The notes beneath the pieces were generated by a model, which did no database searches, was not told the DNA's origin, and saw only the letters and a program-made list of their open reading frames with translations. Shown here one piece after another: positions 16,423-25,099 of a DNA stretch of 64,000 nt. Each line of letters starts with the position of its first letter. Position 1 is the first letter of the stretch. The stretch comes from JAPOUP01 sp965203255 (lineage in GTDB: Bacteria; Pseudomonadota; Alphaproteobacteria; Rhodobacterales; Rhodobacteraceae), in NCBI GenBank assembly GCA_965203255.1, contig OZ241882.1, forward strand, positions 1,674,001 through 1,738,000. The letters are read 5' to 3'. The translations under genes were made by a program, and so were the position numbers.

Positions 16423-17470
16423 AGCACGTCAACAGGCCAAAGCGGTCGTCACGCCGGACTCCTGAAATTTCCGCATCTCTGTGTGTTCAGGGCCGGTGAC
16501 AGGATCACACGGCCCTGCCTATCACTGGATCCATGTGCGTTGAGACCCAAGGAGCAAATTCAAGGAGCACATTATTGAGAAGAACTTTGTAGGCATGCGC
16601 ACTCCTGATGGTGCCTGCATGCGCCACGATCACGAGCGATCCGGATGTACCGATCCCCCTTTCGATGAGCGATCGTTCGAGTGATGAGTGCGGAACAGGC
16701 GGGGAACCGGCAGACGCAGGTTTCGGGTACGGTGATGATTCGCAGGTCCGATGATCCACTGCGGCACGACCGCACGAGCGCCAGTGGTTTGACCGCCACG
16801 GATGGCGTACCCAAATCGATGGACGGCAAGACCGTTGCAGGTGCGGTCTTTCTGGACTTGGGCGCTGTTGTCGACCCGATCACTGACAGGCACCGGGAAT
16901 TTCCTCAAGATATTGTGATCCCGATCAAATGGACCCGCTGGGACCTTTTGGAGAAATCCGTATGAAGACTCATGCGATGGCGTCCGTCACGGCGGATGTT
17001 CAGAGCTTTCATCTGCTCGTCGGAGCCATTGATGTCGAGAGGACGCCCGTTGTCATCGACCTCCAAACGGATATTCAGACCGACACCGGTCGCGGCGATG
17101 GCCTGGCGGCCGACCGGGGACGTCCGCGCCAGTCCCGGTTGACGTGGCAGAACATGCGGTGCTCGATCCTGTTCCGTTTCCCCGTTCCGGCGGGAAGCGG
17201 CAGGCTCAGATCAGGGGGTCCCAGTCCCGATATTCCTGCGCTGTCCGCTCCTGAGGAATTTCCTTGTGTATGCCATAGCTTTAAATGGCGATTGAAAACG
17301 TATACAGGAGAACGAGCTGCACCGTCAAACACGACCACGCGGACCGAAGTTCGAGCCCGACGACAACACCGACGCGTCTCGGCACCAGTGCCGAGGGAGA
17401 CTGTAGCGGGGTGGAGTGTCGGGTCAACGCCCGTCTGGGGACGCCCTCTACATGGTTGCGAGAAAATACA
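16423..17470. other. About 1 kb of degraded, non-coding-looking sequence
   Basis: I find no intact gene between the NYN gene and the IS30 left end. Short open frames here overlap on several frames and lack family resemblance, apart from the possible histidine-phosphatase relic listed separately. The stretch looks like decayed accessory DNA. Confidence 0.5.
16505..16900 (-). pseudogene. Possible relic of a histidine-phosphatase-family gene
   Basis: On the minus strand, around 16505-16680, a frame reads LVIVAHAGTIRSAHAYKV. This resembles the C-terminal catalytic His region of the phosphoglycerate-mutase/histidine-phosphatase superfamily. Upstream, weakly similar pieces (IITVPETCVCRFPA, possibly a decayed TSP-R-x-TA motif) occur in a different frame. 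There is no RHG motif and no continuous frame, so if it is a gene it is dead. Low confidence. Confidence 0.25.
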
Positions 17471-18875
17471 TGCCCCACTTCCATTCCGAAGTGCAACACC
17501 GGCCATCTGCGCAGGGAGGGCGGAGCCCGAGCTGCGCAGATGGCCGGAAGGCGGGGTTTGCGGCTCTCCGGGAACGGCGGATCCGGCCCCGGAACGGCTG
17601 CAGTCCCGTCCGGAAGGAGAATATCCGGGCTTTCAGGGCAGCGCAAGGCCGCCGCCGGGGCAGGTCGCGTCCGTCCGGGCGCAGGGAGGGCGCAGCCCGA
17701 CCGGAGCCCGGACGGACGCGACGGCTTGATCCGTTCCACCCCCTCCCGGCGCGGCCATCCGCGCTGTCGGGAGGCGGGCCGGCGGTGTCAGGGAGGGCGG
17801 GCCCGGCGGAACACCTCGGCGGGGGTCCGGTAGCCGAGCACCCTGCGCGGACGCGCGTTCAGGCGGTCCTGCACCCCCTTCACCTCATCGTCGCCGACCG
17901 CCCGGAGGTCCGTCCCCTTCGGCAGGTACTGCCGCACCAGCCCGTTGGTGTGCTCGTTCAGGCCCCTCTCCCAGGAGTGGTAGGGGGTCGCGAAGTAGAA
18001 GGAGGCCTTCAGCGCCTCCGCCACGCCGGCGTGGCCCGCGAACTCCTTTCCGTTGTCCGCCGTGATCGTGTGGACAGGCGCGGCGGACGACCGGAGCATC
18101 GCCAGCATCGCCGCGGAGACCTCCGCCGAGGTCCGCCGGTCAACCCTCTGTAAATACGTGTATTTCGACGCACGGTCCACAAGCGAGACCACCGCCCCGC
18201 TGTGGCCCTTCCCGATGATCGTGTCCGCCTCCCAGTCACCGACACGCTCCTTCCTCTCCACCTCCTCCGGCCTCTCCGAGATGTCCACCCGGCCCGGGAT
18301 GTGGCCACGGCCCGAGTGCCGCCCGCCACGCCAGTTGGGCTTCTTCCCGCGGCGGCGCAGCAGCAGGAACAGCTCCCCGCCCGCCTTCCGGTCGGCCTTC
18401 AGGCGCTCGTATATCCACTGGCGGCCCACCGCCCAGCCACCCTCCAGCCGCAGCCGTCCCGCGACCTGCTCCGGGCTCCAGCCCTCCGCCAGGCACCCCT
18501 CCACATGCGCCCAGCGCTCCGCAGTCATCTTCCTCGGAACCGAGGAGGCGGCGCTGCGGCGGGCCTCCGCCATCCCCTGCGCCTCGCCGGGGCTGTAGCC
18601 CGAATCACCGCCGTTCCGGCGCAGCTCCCGCCAGACCGACGAACGGTCACGGCCCAGACGGGCCGCGATGTCCCCGTAGGAGAGCCCGCTTTCCTTCAGT
18701 GCGCCGATCTGGCATCTTTCCCCATGGGTCAGGTGGCGGAAGCCCTCGGGCATGGCAGTCTCCTCTCTTCTCAACAAGGGGACTGTCGCCGCTTCCTGGC
18801 CGATCCGCAACATCATGCGGCAGGAAAACCGCCCAACACCGCCACTGGTGTTGCACTTCGGACTGGAATGGGGCA
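17471..18875 (-). mobile_element. IS30-family insertion sequence, copy 1 (complete)
   Basis: The element is bounded by imperfect inverted repeats of about 29 bases. Both ends start TGCCCCA and share CCGAAGTGCAACACC (left 17486-17500, right 18848-18862 in reverse complement). One transposase gene reads leftwards. About 290 bases between the left repeat and the transposase stop are G/C-rich and non-coding. The ends match those of the copies at 41656-43049 and 63636 onward. Target duplications could not be defined with certainty. Confidence 0.85.
17788..18753 (-). CDS. IS30-family transposase (copy 1)
   Basis: The 321-residue DDE transposase starts MPEGFRHLTHGERCQIGALK. It has an N-terminal helix-turn-helix (IAARLGRDRSSVWRELRRN, residues ~30-48) and the catalytic domain with GDWEADTIIGKG (first Asp), TADNGKEFAGH (second Asp) and YHSWERGLNEHTNGLVRQY (Glu). 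It closes with NARPRRVLGYRTPAEVF, the usual IS30 C-terminal motif. All catalytic residues are present, so it is probably active. It is about nine-tenths identical by eye to copy 2. The start is chosen by comparison with the other copies. Confidence 0.93.
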   Translation of the reverse strand: MPEGFRHLTHGERCQIGALKESGLSYGDIAARLGRDRSSVWRELRRNGGDSGYSPGEAQGMAEARRSAASSVPRKMTAERWAHVEGCLAEGWSPEQVAGRLRLEGGWAVGRQWIYERLKADRKAGGELFLLLRRRGKKPNWRGGRHSGRGHIPGRVDISERPEEVERKERVGDWEADTIIGKGHSGAVVSLVDRASKYTYLQRVDRRTSAEVSAAMLAMLRSSAAPVHTITADNGKEFAGHAGVAEALKASFYFATPYHSWERGLNEHTNGLVRQYLPKGTDLRAVGDDEVKGVQDRLNARPRRVLGYRTPAEVFRRARPP

Positions 18876-19468
18876 TGCAATAAGTCGTGCGGGGTAACCG
18901 CCTGAATCCAGCCATGGCGCCGCATACGCCCGCCGACGGATGTCGGGTGCATCAAGGATGTGCGGCCCAACGGCGCCGATGCAAGAGCTCGGGCGAACCT
19001 GTCGACCTGCGTGTAATCTTGCGCGGTGCTCCCAAGGTACATGGCGCAGGAGCACGGAGACAACATGATGTCCGTGCGCGATTCGGTGCGGCTGGAAGCT
19101 GGGCGGGACGCACAAACTGTCCAACGACCAGCGCAGCCAGTCCCTCCCTTATGGCGTTGGCCCGCCAAGGATGATGGCGGTCAGAGGCGGGAGTGATTCA
19201 GCATTTCCCGCCCGCCTTGCTTGCGGCGTGCTTCGCTCGAACGCCCCGGGTTTCAGCATTTTGGCAAGACCGTCATTCCTTCGCCGCCCGGGAGGACAGT
19301 TCCTTCAACGTGGTCGGTCCCCTTGCCTGACGCCTGAGCCCTGAATGCCGACGGCAGTGCTTTGGGTAAGCATGTCCCGATGGGCGGATGACAGCCAATG
19401 ACAAGAATTCCGGCGCTATAGGAGCTTGTCCAATTGATCGGTGCAGGGACAGCGGCTTCGTCACGCCT
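18876..19468. other. Gene-free stretch between IS30 copy 1 and the TRAP operon
   Basis: About 590 bases with no protein I can recognise on either strand. A few short open frames exist, but they overlap each other and show no domain. This is the 3' flank of the TRAP operon; no clear terminator hairpin with a T run was found. Confidence 0.45.
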
Positions 19469-20752
19469 CTATCGTCCGAATACAAGGTCCGGAAGCGTCA
19501 GCGATAACGCTGGCCAATACGTGATCAGGATCAGGAACGCGAAGAGTGGGATGAAGAACGGTGCCGTTGCACGCAGCAATGGCCGATATTTCACTTTTGC
19601 GACTTCCGTCATGACAAACAGCAGGATGCCGAACGGCGGAGTCAACGTGCCTATCAGCAGGTTGATGACGATGACAATGCCAAAGTGGACCGGATCTATC
19701 CCGAACGCCTTCAGAACGGGCACAAGCACCGGCACCGCGACAAGCAGAATCGCGGTCGTGTCCATTACGCAGCCGAAGATCAGCAAAGCGACATTCACGA
19801 TCAGCAGAATCATCCATGGACTGTTGCTGATCGAGAGCAACAGGTCAGCCAACTGCTGCGGAACGCCCTCCAATGCGAGTATCGCGCTAAACGGCGTTGC
19901 AGCCGCAATTATGAACGCGAGCACTCCGCAGGTCGTGACGGTGTCCTTTGCCGCCTTCCAGAGCACGCGAAATGTCAGTTCACGTATGGCGAAGCCCACA
20001 ACCACAGCGTAAGCTGCGGTCAGCGCACCAAGCTGCGTGGGCGTCGCAAAGCCAAGCAAGATACCCGCGATCAGGAAGACAGGCGCTGCAAGCGCCGGCA
20101 GCGCCCGCCAAAAGGCACGCATGATTTCCGGCGCGCTTTGGCGCGGGAGCACAGGGGCAACAATTCGCTCGGTTTTGGCCAGCCAGTAGACGACGACCAT
20201 CAGCACGCCGGACATGATGACGCCGGGCACGATCCCGGCCAGAAAGAGATCCGGCACCGAAACGTCTGCGAGCACCGCATAGATGATCATGATTCCGGAA
20301 GGCGGAATGATCGGCCCGATGATCGACGATACCGCGGTGATCGCGGCGCTAAACTCCGGTGTAAAGCCACGACGCTTCATTTCCCTGACCTCAACGGCGC
20401 CAAGCCCGGCCGCGTCGGCTTGCGCGACACCGGACATGCCGGAGAAGATCACGCTGGCGAAAATGTTCACGTGCCCGAGGCTGCCGCGCACATGGCCTAC
20501 ACAGGCGCTGGCGAAATCGAAGATTCGCGTAGCTATGCCTGCTGAGTTGAAGAGGTTGCCTGCGAGAATGAAAAGAGGAATTGCCAGGAGAACGTAGCTT
20601 TCCAGGCCCGATGCGACCCGCTGAACCACCAGCATGGCAGGGATACCGTCGGTCAGAAAGAGATAAAGAAGCGTTGCCGTCGTCAGCGCGAATGCGATGG
20701 GCATTTCAAGCAGGACAAGGCCGGCGAGAATGACGAGGAGCAGCCAGATCAT
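19469..20752 (-). CDS. dctM: TRAP transporter large permease subunit (DctM family)
   Basis: DctM is the 12-helix channel subunit of tripartite ATP-independent periplasmic transporters, which import organic or sugar acids using ion gradients. The 427-residue protein is hydrophobic throughout. It starts MIWLLLVILAGLVLLEMPIA and has family segments FASVIFSGMSGVAQADAAGL (about residues 100-120), IGPIIPPSGIMIIYAVLADV (~145-165), and LLIFGCVMDTTAILLVAVPV followed by LIGTLTPPFGILLFVMTEVA near the C-terminus. It directly follows the small permease subunit (stop 20756, start 20752) and is the last gene of the operon. Confidence 0.95.
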   Translation of the reverse strand: MIWLLLVILAGLVLLEMPIAFALTTATLLYLFLTDGIPAMLVVQRVASGLESYVLLAIPLFILAGNLFNSAGIATRIFDFASACVGHVRGSLGHVNIFASVIFSGMSGVAQADAAGLGAVEVREMKRRGFTPEFSAAITAVSSIIGPIIPPSGIMIIYAVLADVSVPDLFLAGIVPGVIMSGVLMVVVYWLAKTERIVAPVLPRQSAPEIMRAFWRALPALAAPVFLIAGILLGFATPTQLGALTAAYAVVVGFAIRELTFRVLWKAAKDTVTTCGVLAFIIAAATPFSAILALEGVPQQLADLLLSISNSPWMILLIVNVALLIFGCVMDTTAILLVAVPVLVPVLKAFGIDPVHFGIVIVINLLIGTLTPPFGILLFVMTEVAKVKYRPLLRATAPFFIPLFAFLILITYWPALSLTLPDLVFGR

Positions 20753-20755
20753 CGC

Positions 20756-21292
20756 CTATTCCATCACCGGCAAGACTTCTGACGCATCGTCGCGTGCAAG
20801 GGAACCCAGCAGCGCCTCAAGGAAATAGAGTGCCGTGGTCAGGGCCATCATGGCCGATGCTGCCAGAAGCGGCACTGAAAAGAAGTAGGAACGCGGCAGG
20901 TCAACCGGCAGCGCAACAGTCGTGGCGCGTGCCTCGATTTCCATGATCGGGATGAGTTCCCGCATCACGACGAAGTACATCCAGAGCATGGCTGCAAAGA
21001 CAGTCGCCCGGATCAGTGACCTTGGGCGATGGGGCAGCCAGCCCACGAAACTGACTATCGAGATGTGACGCATCTGTTTCAGCCCCGCGGAAGCGCCGAC
21101 AAAGGTCAGCCAGACGAGCGCGTAGGCACCTGCTTCCTGCTCCCAGGTCAGTGGATTGCCGAGGCCCGCGTTCAACGCGACCTGAGCGATGATCATCAGC
21201 ACGATTCCCGTGAGAACGGACGCGGCCAGAATGATCTCTGCGATCCCGATCAGTTTCAGGATGCGCCGATACCTTGCCAGATGCCGTCGCAT
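20756..21292 (-). CDS. dctQ: TRAP transporter small permease subunit (DctQ family)
   Basis: DctQ is the four-helix small membrane subunit that pairs with DctM. From ATG 21292, with GGGGAGGG upstream, the product has 178 residues. It has four hydrophobic segments and the family feature NPLTWEQEAGAYALVWLTFV followed by GASAGLKQMRHISI. The frame is open upstream, but that part is not DctQ-like. It lies between the solute-binding protein and DctM genes in one operon. Confidence 0.93.
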   Translation of the reverse strand: MRRHLARYRRILKLIGIAEIILAASVLTGIVLMIIAQVALNAGLGNPLTWEQEAGAYALVWLTFVGASAGLKQMRHISIVSFVGWLPHRPRSLIRATVFAAMLWMYFVVMRELIPIMEIEARATTVALPVDLPRSYFFSVPLLAASAMMALTTALYFLEALLGSLARDDASEVLPVME

Positions 21293-21353
21293 GAGGCCCT
21301 CCCCGAACGTGCCGGGGGGCCCTGACAGGCCAACCCCGGTCGTTGTGCTGGCG

Positions 21354-22328
21354 TCATCGAATGTCGCGGATCCGCTGCCACAGACCGGCCGACCAAAGCC
21401 CTTCAGCCTCAAGTTCAGGCACTGCCGTGCCTGCCTTTTGCGCGAACGGATTGTTGTCGATCTCGGCAATTGTGGCGCCTTCGTCCGACATCCTGTCAAG
21501 AATGGCCAGCGAATCCGTCTTCGCCGTTTCGGACGCCCACGCCACGGCCTCTTCTGCGGCGGATTTCAATGCGGCTCTTTCCTCGGCGTTGAGTCCTTGC
21601 CAGGTCGCTTCGTTGACCGAGATGTGCAATGCGGACATCAGGTGGTTGGTCAGCGTCACGTTTGGAGCGGCGACATGAAACTTCTGGCTGTAGGCCCCTG
21701 AAGCGTCGGCTTCGGCACCATCAACCGCACCAGTGCTGAGCGCCAGGAACGCTTCGGCCCACGCAACCTGCGTGGGAACCGTGCCGACGGTTTCCCAGAG
21801 CTTTAGATAGGCCTTGATGCCCGGGACGCGCATCTTGATGCCCTGGATGTCGTCAAGACTTGCGACTGGTTCACGCGTATAAAGGATGCGGGGTTGGTCA
21901 ACCGCGGCGGCCAGAACGCGCACGCCCATTGCGTCGACAGCCTTCTGCTTCATTTCCTCGAAAATTCCGCTGTTCAGAAAGGCGGTCATATGGTTCCGGT
22001 CACGGAACGTGAAGCCCCAACTCATGACCTGAAAGTCGGAAACATTCGATGTGAGCCAGTCGGGTCGCGAATACATCACATCGACCGAACCAGCCTGATG
22101 CTGTTCCATGACCTGGATGGCGTTGCCAAGCGACTGGCCCCTGACGAGGTTGACGTCGAAGGCGTCGCCGCCCTTTTCTTCCAAGATTTCCGCGAACCGC
22201 ACGGACATGCGGTCGAGCAGCGAGTCCACCGCTTCCGAGCCGGCGACAACCAGCTTGGTCTCTGCAAAGGCCGGGACGGCCAGCAAGGTGGCGATTGCGG
22301 TCAAGACATTGATTGCAACGTGTTTCAT
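21354..22328 (-). CDS. dctP: TRAP transporter substrate-binding protein (DctP family)
   Basis: This is the periplasmic receptor of the TRAP system. The 324-residue precursor has a clear signal peptide (MKHVAINVLTAIATLLAVPA, cleavage after about residue 22). It also has the family region QGIKMRVPGIKAYLKLWETV with the substrate-carboxylate-binding Arg in KMRVPG, followed by QVAWAEAFLALSTGAVDGAE. The ligand cannot be read from sequence; the neighbouring dehydrogenases and dehydratase suggest a sugar acid. It starts 15 bases after the preceding SDR gene. Confidence 0.93.
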   Translation of the reverse strand: MKHVAINVLTAIATLLAVPAFAETKLVVAGSEAVDSLLDRMSVRFAEILEEKGGDAFDVNLVRGQSLGNAIQVMEQHQAGSVDVMYSRPDWLTSNVSDFQVMSWGFTFRDRNHMTAFLNSGIFEEMKQKAVDAMGVRVLAAAVDQPRILYTREPVASLDDIQGIKMRVPGIKAYLKLWETVGTVPTQVAWAEAFLALSTGAVDGAEADASGAYSQKFHVAAPNVTLTNHLMSALHISVNEATWQGLNAEERAALKSAAEEAVAWASETAKTDSLAILDRMSDEGATIAEIDNNPFAQKAGTAVPELEAEGLWSAGLWQRIRDIR

Positions 22329-22343
22329 GGTTTCCCCCTAGTT

Positions 22344-23099
22344 TTACGTGTTGCAGGATTTTCGCCCCAGATCGGCAGGGGCGGCATTCAACAGGAATCC
22401 GCCGTCAACTGCCAGCGAAGTTCCGGTAACGAAATGGGCGTCCTCAGACATCAGAAAGGCGCAGGCGGCAGCGGCCTCCCCAGCATTCCCAAGGCGGCCC
22501 AGAAGCTGGCGACCGGAATATGCATCGGTTCCGAGTCCGCTTGCAGTGGCCAATGCGCCCAGCCCGGGCGTGTCGAAACTGCCGAGCACAAGGTGATTGA
22601 CACGAATGCCGCGCGGTGCAAGTTCCACCGCCAGCGCACGTGTCAGGCCCAGAAGCGCGTGTTTCGAGGCACAGTAGGCGGCGCGACTGGCAAAGCCCTG
22701 CACCGAAGCGACGGAACCGACGTTCACGACGGCGGCGCCATCTGACAGCAGCGGCAGCGCTGCCCGGGTGACCGCCCAAGCACCTGTGACATTGACGTCG
22801 AGAAAGCGTTGCCAGTCTTTGAGGGTCTGCTCCTCTATCGGCTGTCCGCCCTGTATCCCGGCGTTGTTTACCAGTCCGTCCAGACGGATGCCTTGTGCCT
22901 TCAGGTTTCCGAATAGGGCACTCACCGCGTCAGGATCAGCGACGTCGAGCGCCTCCCGGCGAATGCCATCGCCGCCCTTCGCTGGACTTCGGCTGACCGC
23001 GATCACCTGCCAGCCGTCTCGTGCAAGCCGCGAGGAAATCGCCGCGCCGATTCCCTGCGAGCCGCCAGTGACAAGCGCGGTTTGCACGGACGGCCCCAT
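22344..23099 (-). CDS. Short-chain dehydrogenase/reductase (operon gene 3)
   Basis: A 251-residue classical SDR, predicted to be an NAD(P)-dependent oxidoreductase. The cofactor motif TGGSQGIG (residues 11-18), LVNNAGIQGG (~82-91) and the catalytic Ser...YCASK (Tyr and Lys near residues 152-156) are all present, with the C-terminal VTGTSLAVDGGFL. Its ATG overlaps the stop of the enolase-superfamily gene (TGATG), so the two are translationally coupled. By context it probably acts on a sugar, sugar acid or 2-keto-3-deoxy acid; the substrate is not determined. Confidence 0.9.
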   Translation of the reverse strand: MGPSVQTALVTGGSQGIGAAISSRLARDGWQVIAVSRSPAKGGDGIRREALDVADPDAVSALFGNLKAQGIRLDGLVNNAGIQGGQPIEEQTLKDWQRFLDVNVTGAWAVTRAALPLLSDGAAVVNVGSVASVQGFASRAAYCASKHALLGLTRALAVELAPRGIRVNHLVLGSFDTPGLGALATASGLGTDAYSGRQLLGRLGNAGEAAAACAFLMSEDAHFVTGTSLAVDGGFLLNAAPADLGRKSCNT

Positions 23100-24265
23100 C
23101 AGTACGCGGGCTTTTCAGCAAACCAATCCGGCCTGCCGGGGTCGCGATAGGCGGACATGATCCTGTCCGTCCGGTATGTTCTGACCTTTTCCAAATCGAC
23201 CTCGACGCCGAGGCCAGGCCCGGTTGGAACGGGTGCGCGACCATTGCGGACAGGGATAGGCTCGACCAGAATGTCGTCGGTGTGTTGCTTGTAAATGCTG
23301 TCAATCGCGATCTTGCAGTTGGGCATCGATGCGGCGAGGTGCAGATTGGCTGCCTGCGTCAGGCCAAGTTCGCCTCCGGAATGTATTCCGACATGAATGC
23401 CGGCGGCCTCGCAGACAGCGCCGGCTTTCAGGCACGACCAGAGTCCGCCGGTTTCGTGCGGGTCGACAAGCAACAGATCTGCCGCTCGAAGGCGGATGAC
23501 ATTCATCGTTTCCTGTAGGGTGTAGGCACCCTCGTCGATGCAGATGGGCACGGGCGACGATCTGCGCAGGTCTGCGGCCCCGACGAGGTCATCGACCGGT
23601 AGCGGCTGCTCAACATATTGCAGGTCGAACCGCGACAGCCGGTTCAACATGCGCTTGGCCATTGCCGGCGTCCACGCTCCATTCGGGTCCACGCGCAACT
23701 TGGCGGCCGGGCCAAGCACCTCGCGCGCCTTGGCGACCAGCGCCACATCCTGATCGGGATCAAGGCCAACCTTCAGCTTGAAGGAATTGAAGCCCCTGTC
23801 TCGATAGTCGATCAACTCTTCCGCAACCTTGTCGGGATCGGCGATGTATATGTAGGCGCAAATCTCGACCTCTTCGCGATACCCGCCGCCCCACATCTCG
23901 TGCAGGCTGAGCGCGGCATGCTTGCCGCGCGCGTCCCACATGGCCATTTCGAGGGCTGAGAGAGCAAAGACCAGTGCGCGCCTGTGGTGATAGTAGCCTG
24001 CGCCCTCCGCACGGCGGGTCAGGCGTTCGACATCGGTGATCTTGCTTCCAAGACCAAGCGGGACGACGAGGCCTTCAAAGACGGCAGGGACGAAGTCCAG
24101 CAGGCAAATCGTTTCACCGTACCCTTTTATGCCCGCCTTGGTCGTGATCTCGCAGATCAGCCGCGTCGAGCCGCTCCGGCTGCCTGACGCCCAATGGATT
24201 GGCGCGGCCAGCGGCACATGCACGATCCAGTGGCGGACTTCGGCGATCTCCATTCCGTCCATCAT
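23099..24265 (-). CDS. Enolase-superfamily sugar acid dehydratase-like protein
   Basis: The 388-residue protein belongs to the mandelate racemase/muconate-lactonizing branch. The N-terminal capping domain is followed by a barrel with FKLKVGLDPD (KxK acid/base lysine), LRVDPNGAW (first metal Asp), LQYVEQPLP (Glu) and PICIDEGAYT (Asp/Glu). A His-containing HVGIHSGGELGL replaces the usual His/Asp region. The C-terminal CKIAIDSIYKQHTDDILVEP resembles sugar-acid dehydratases of the glucarate-dehydratase type. It likely dehydrates an aldonate or aldarate to a 2-keto-3-deoxy acid; substrate unknown. It lies directly between two SDR genes. Confidence 0.88.
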   Translation of the reverse strand: MMDGMEIAEVRHWIVHVPLAAPIHWASGSRSGSTRLICEITTKAGIKGYGETICLLDFVPAVFEGLVVPLGLGSKITDVERLTRRAEGAGYYHHRRALVFALSALEMAMWDARGKHAALSLHEMWGGGYREEVEICAYIYIADPDKVAEELIDYRDRGFNSFKLKVGLDPDQDVALVAKAREVLGPAAKLRVDPNGAWTPAMAKRMLNRLSRFDLQYVEQPLPVDDLVGAADLRRSSPVPICIDEGAYTLQETMNVIRLRAADLLLVDPHETGGLWSCLKAGAVCEAAGIHVGIHSGGELGLTQAANLHLAASMPNCKIAIDSIYKQHTDDILVEPIPVRNGRAPVPTGPGLGVEVDLEKVRTYRTDRIMSAYRDPGRPDWFAEKPAY

Positions 24266-24266
24266 G

Positions 24267-24998
24267 TCAATCCATGTAGAGTCCGCCGTTGATATTCACG
24301 ATCTCGCCGCAGATATGCGCAGCCCTTGGCGATGCCAGAAACAGAGCCAGGTCGGCGATCTCCGCAGGGTCGGCAAACCGGCCAAGCGGGATATGTTCAC
24401 GGATCCTCTTTCGGGTTGCCGCGCTGTGCAGCCTGACCATCTCGGTCGCCACTACGCCGGGCGCTATCGCGTTGACGCGGACGTTCTGCGTCGCGCCTTC
24501 GAACGCGGCCGCGCGTGTCAGTCCCGCGATGGCGTGTTTGGACGCAACATATGCGGCATTGTTGCCAAACAGCGTGGAACGCTTGGCCGCGAACGACGCC
24601 AGATTGATGACGGCGCCGGAGTTCTCGGACAATTGCCTCCACATGGCGCGTATCAAGCGGAAGGGAGCGCTCGCATTGATGTCAATCACCGTTTCCCAAT
24701 CATCGTCTCCAAGGTCCGGGATTGGCGACGGACGTGAAATTCCAGCGTTGTTGATCAAAACCGAGGCGCCACCGGCATCATCGGCGGTCTGTGCGACATC
24801 GTCCGCAGCAGTGCGGTGGCTAAGGTCGAGAACCAGTCCAATTCCGCCGACCCGGGCTGCAACGTCGCTCACCGCCTGGTCACGGTCAACCAGCAGGACG
24901 CGGGCACCTTCTCCGGCGAAGGCCTCGGAAATCGCCGCGCCAATTCCTTGGGCGGCACCGGTTACGACCGCGAGCCTGTCGGTCAGCTGCAGATCCAT
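24267..24998 (-). CDS. Short-chain dehydrogenase/reductase (first gene of TRAP operon)
   Basis: A 243-residue classical SDR starting MDLQLTDRLAVVTGAAQGIG. It shows the TGAAQGIG cofactor loop, LINNAGISRPSP, catalytic Ser in INLASFAAKRS, and YVASK. The C-terminus ICGEIVNINGGLYMD is typical. It is one base from the next gene, so it heads a six-gene operon. The promoter region, only about 100 bases to the divergent regulator, contains a perfect palindrome. In non-phosphorylative sugar pathways such SDRs oxidise the free sugar or the 2-keto-3-deoxy acid; which applies here is open. Confidence 0.9.
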   Translation of the reverse strand: MDLQLTDRLAVVTGAAQGIGAAISEAFAGEGARVLLVDRDQAVSDVAARVGGIGLVLDLSHRTAADDVAQTADDAGGASVLINNAGISRPSPIPDLGDDDWETVIDINASAPFRLIRAMWRQLSENSGAVINLASFAAKRSTLFGNNAAYVASKHAIAGLTRAAAFEGATQNVRVNAIAPGVVATEMVRLHSAATRKRIREHIPLGRFADPAEIADLALFLASPRAAHICGEIVNINGGLYMD

Positions 24999-25020
24999 CC
25001 TGTGTCTCAATATTCAAGAC

Positions 25021-25043
25021 ATCATCTTGATTATCAAGATGAT
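25021..25043. promoter_or_regulatory. Perfect 11-bp inverted repeat, candidate operator for the IclR-type regulator
   Basis: ATCATCTTGAT (25021-25031) and ATCAAGATGAT (25033-25043) are exact reverse complements separated by a single T. The site lies in the short divergent intergenic region between the SDR/TRAP operon and the IclR-fusion gene, the usual place for an autoregulatory operator. Its A+T richness contrasts with the flanking coding DNA. Symmetry is seen directly; binding by the adjacent regulator is inferred. Confidence 0.75.
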
Positions 25044-25099
25044 TGATGCCATTAATAATGCGACGAAAGGAGGTTGTCAACGTTGCCCATTGTTCGAAA

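Noticed and set aside
18887..19174. Short plus- and minus-strand open frames between IS30 and the TRAP operon
   Set aside because: They overlap in several frames, lack ribosome-binding sites and resemble no family.
19685..20545. 286-codon plus-strand open frame
   Set aside because: It is antisense to the DctM permease; the His/Arg/Asp-rich composition is typical of an antisense translation of membrane protein codons.
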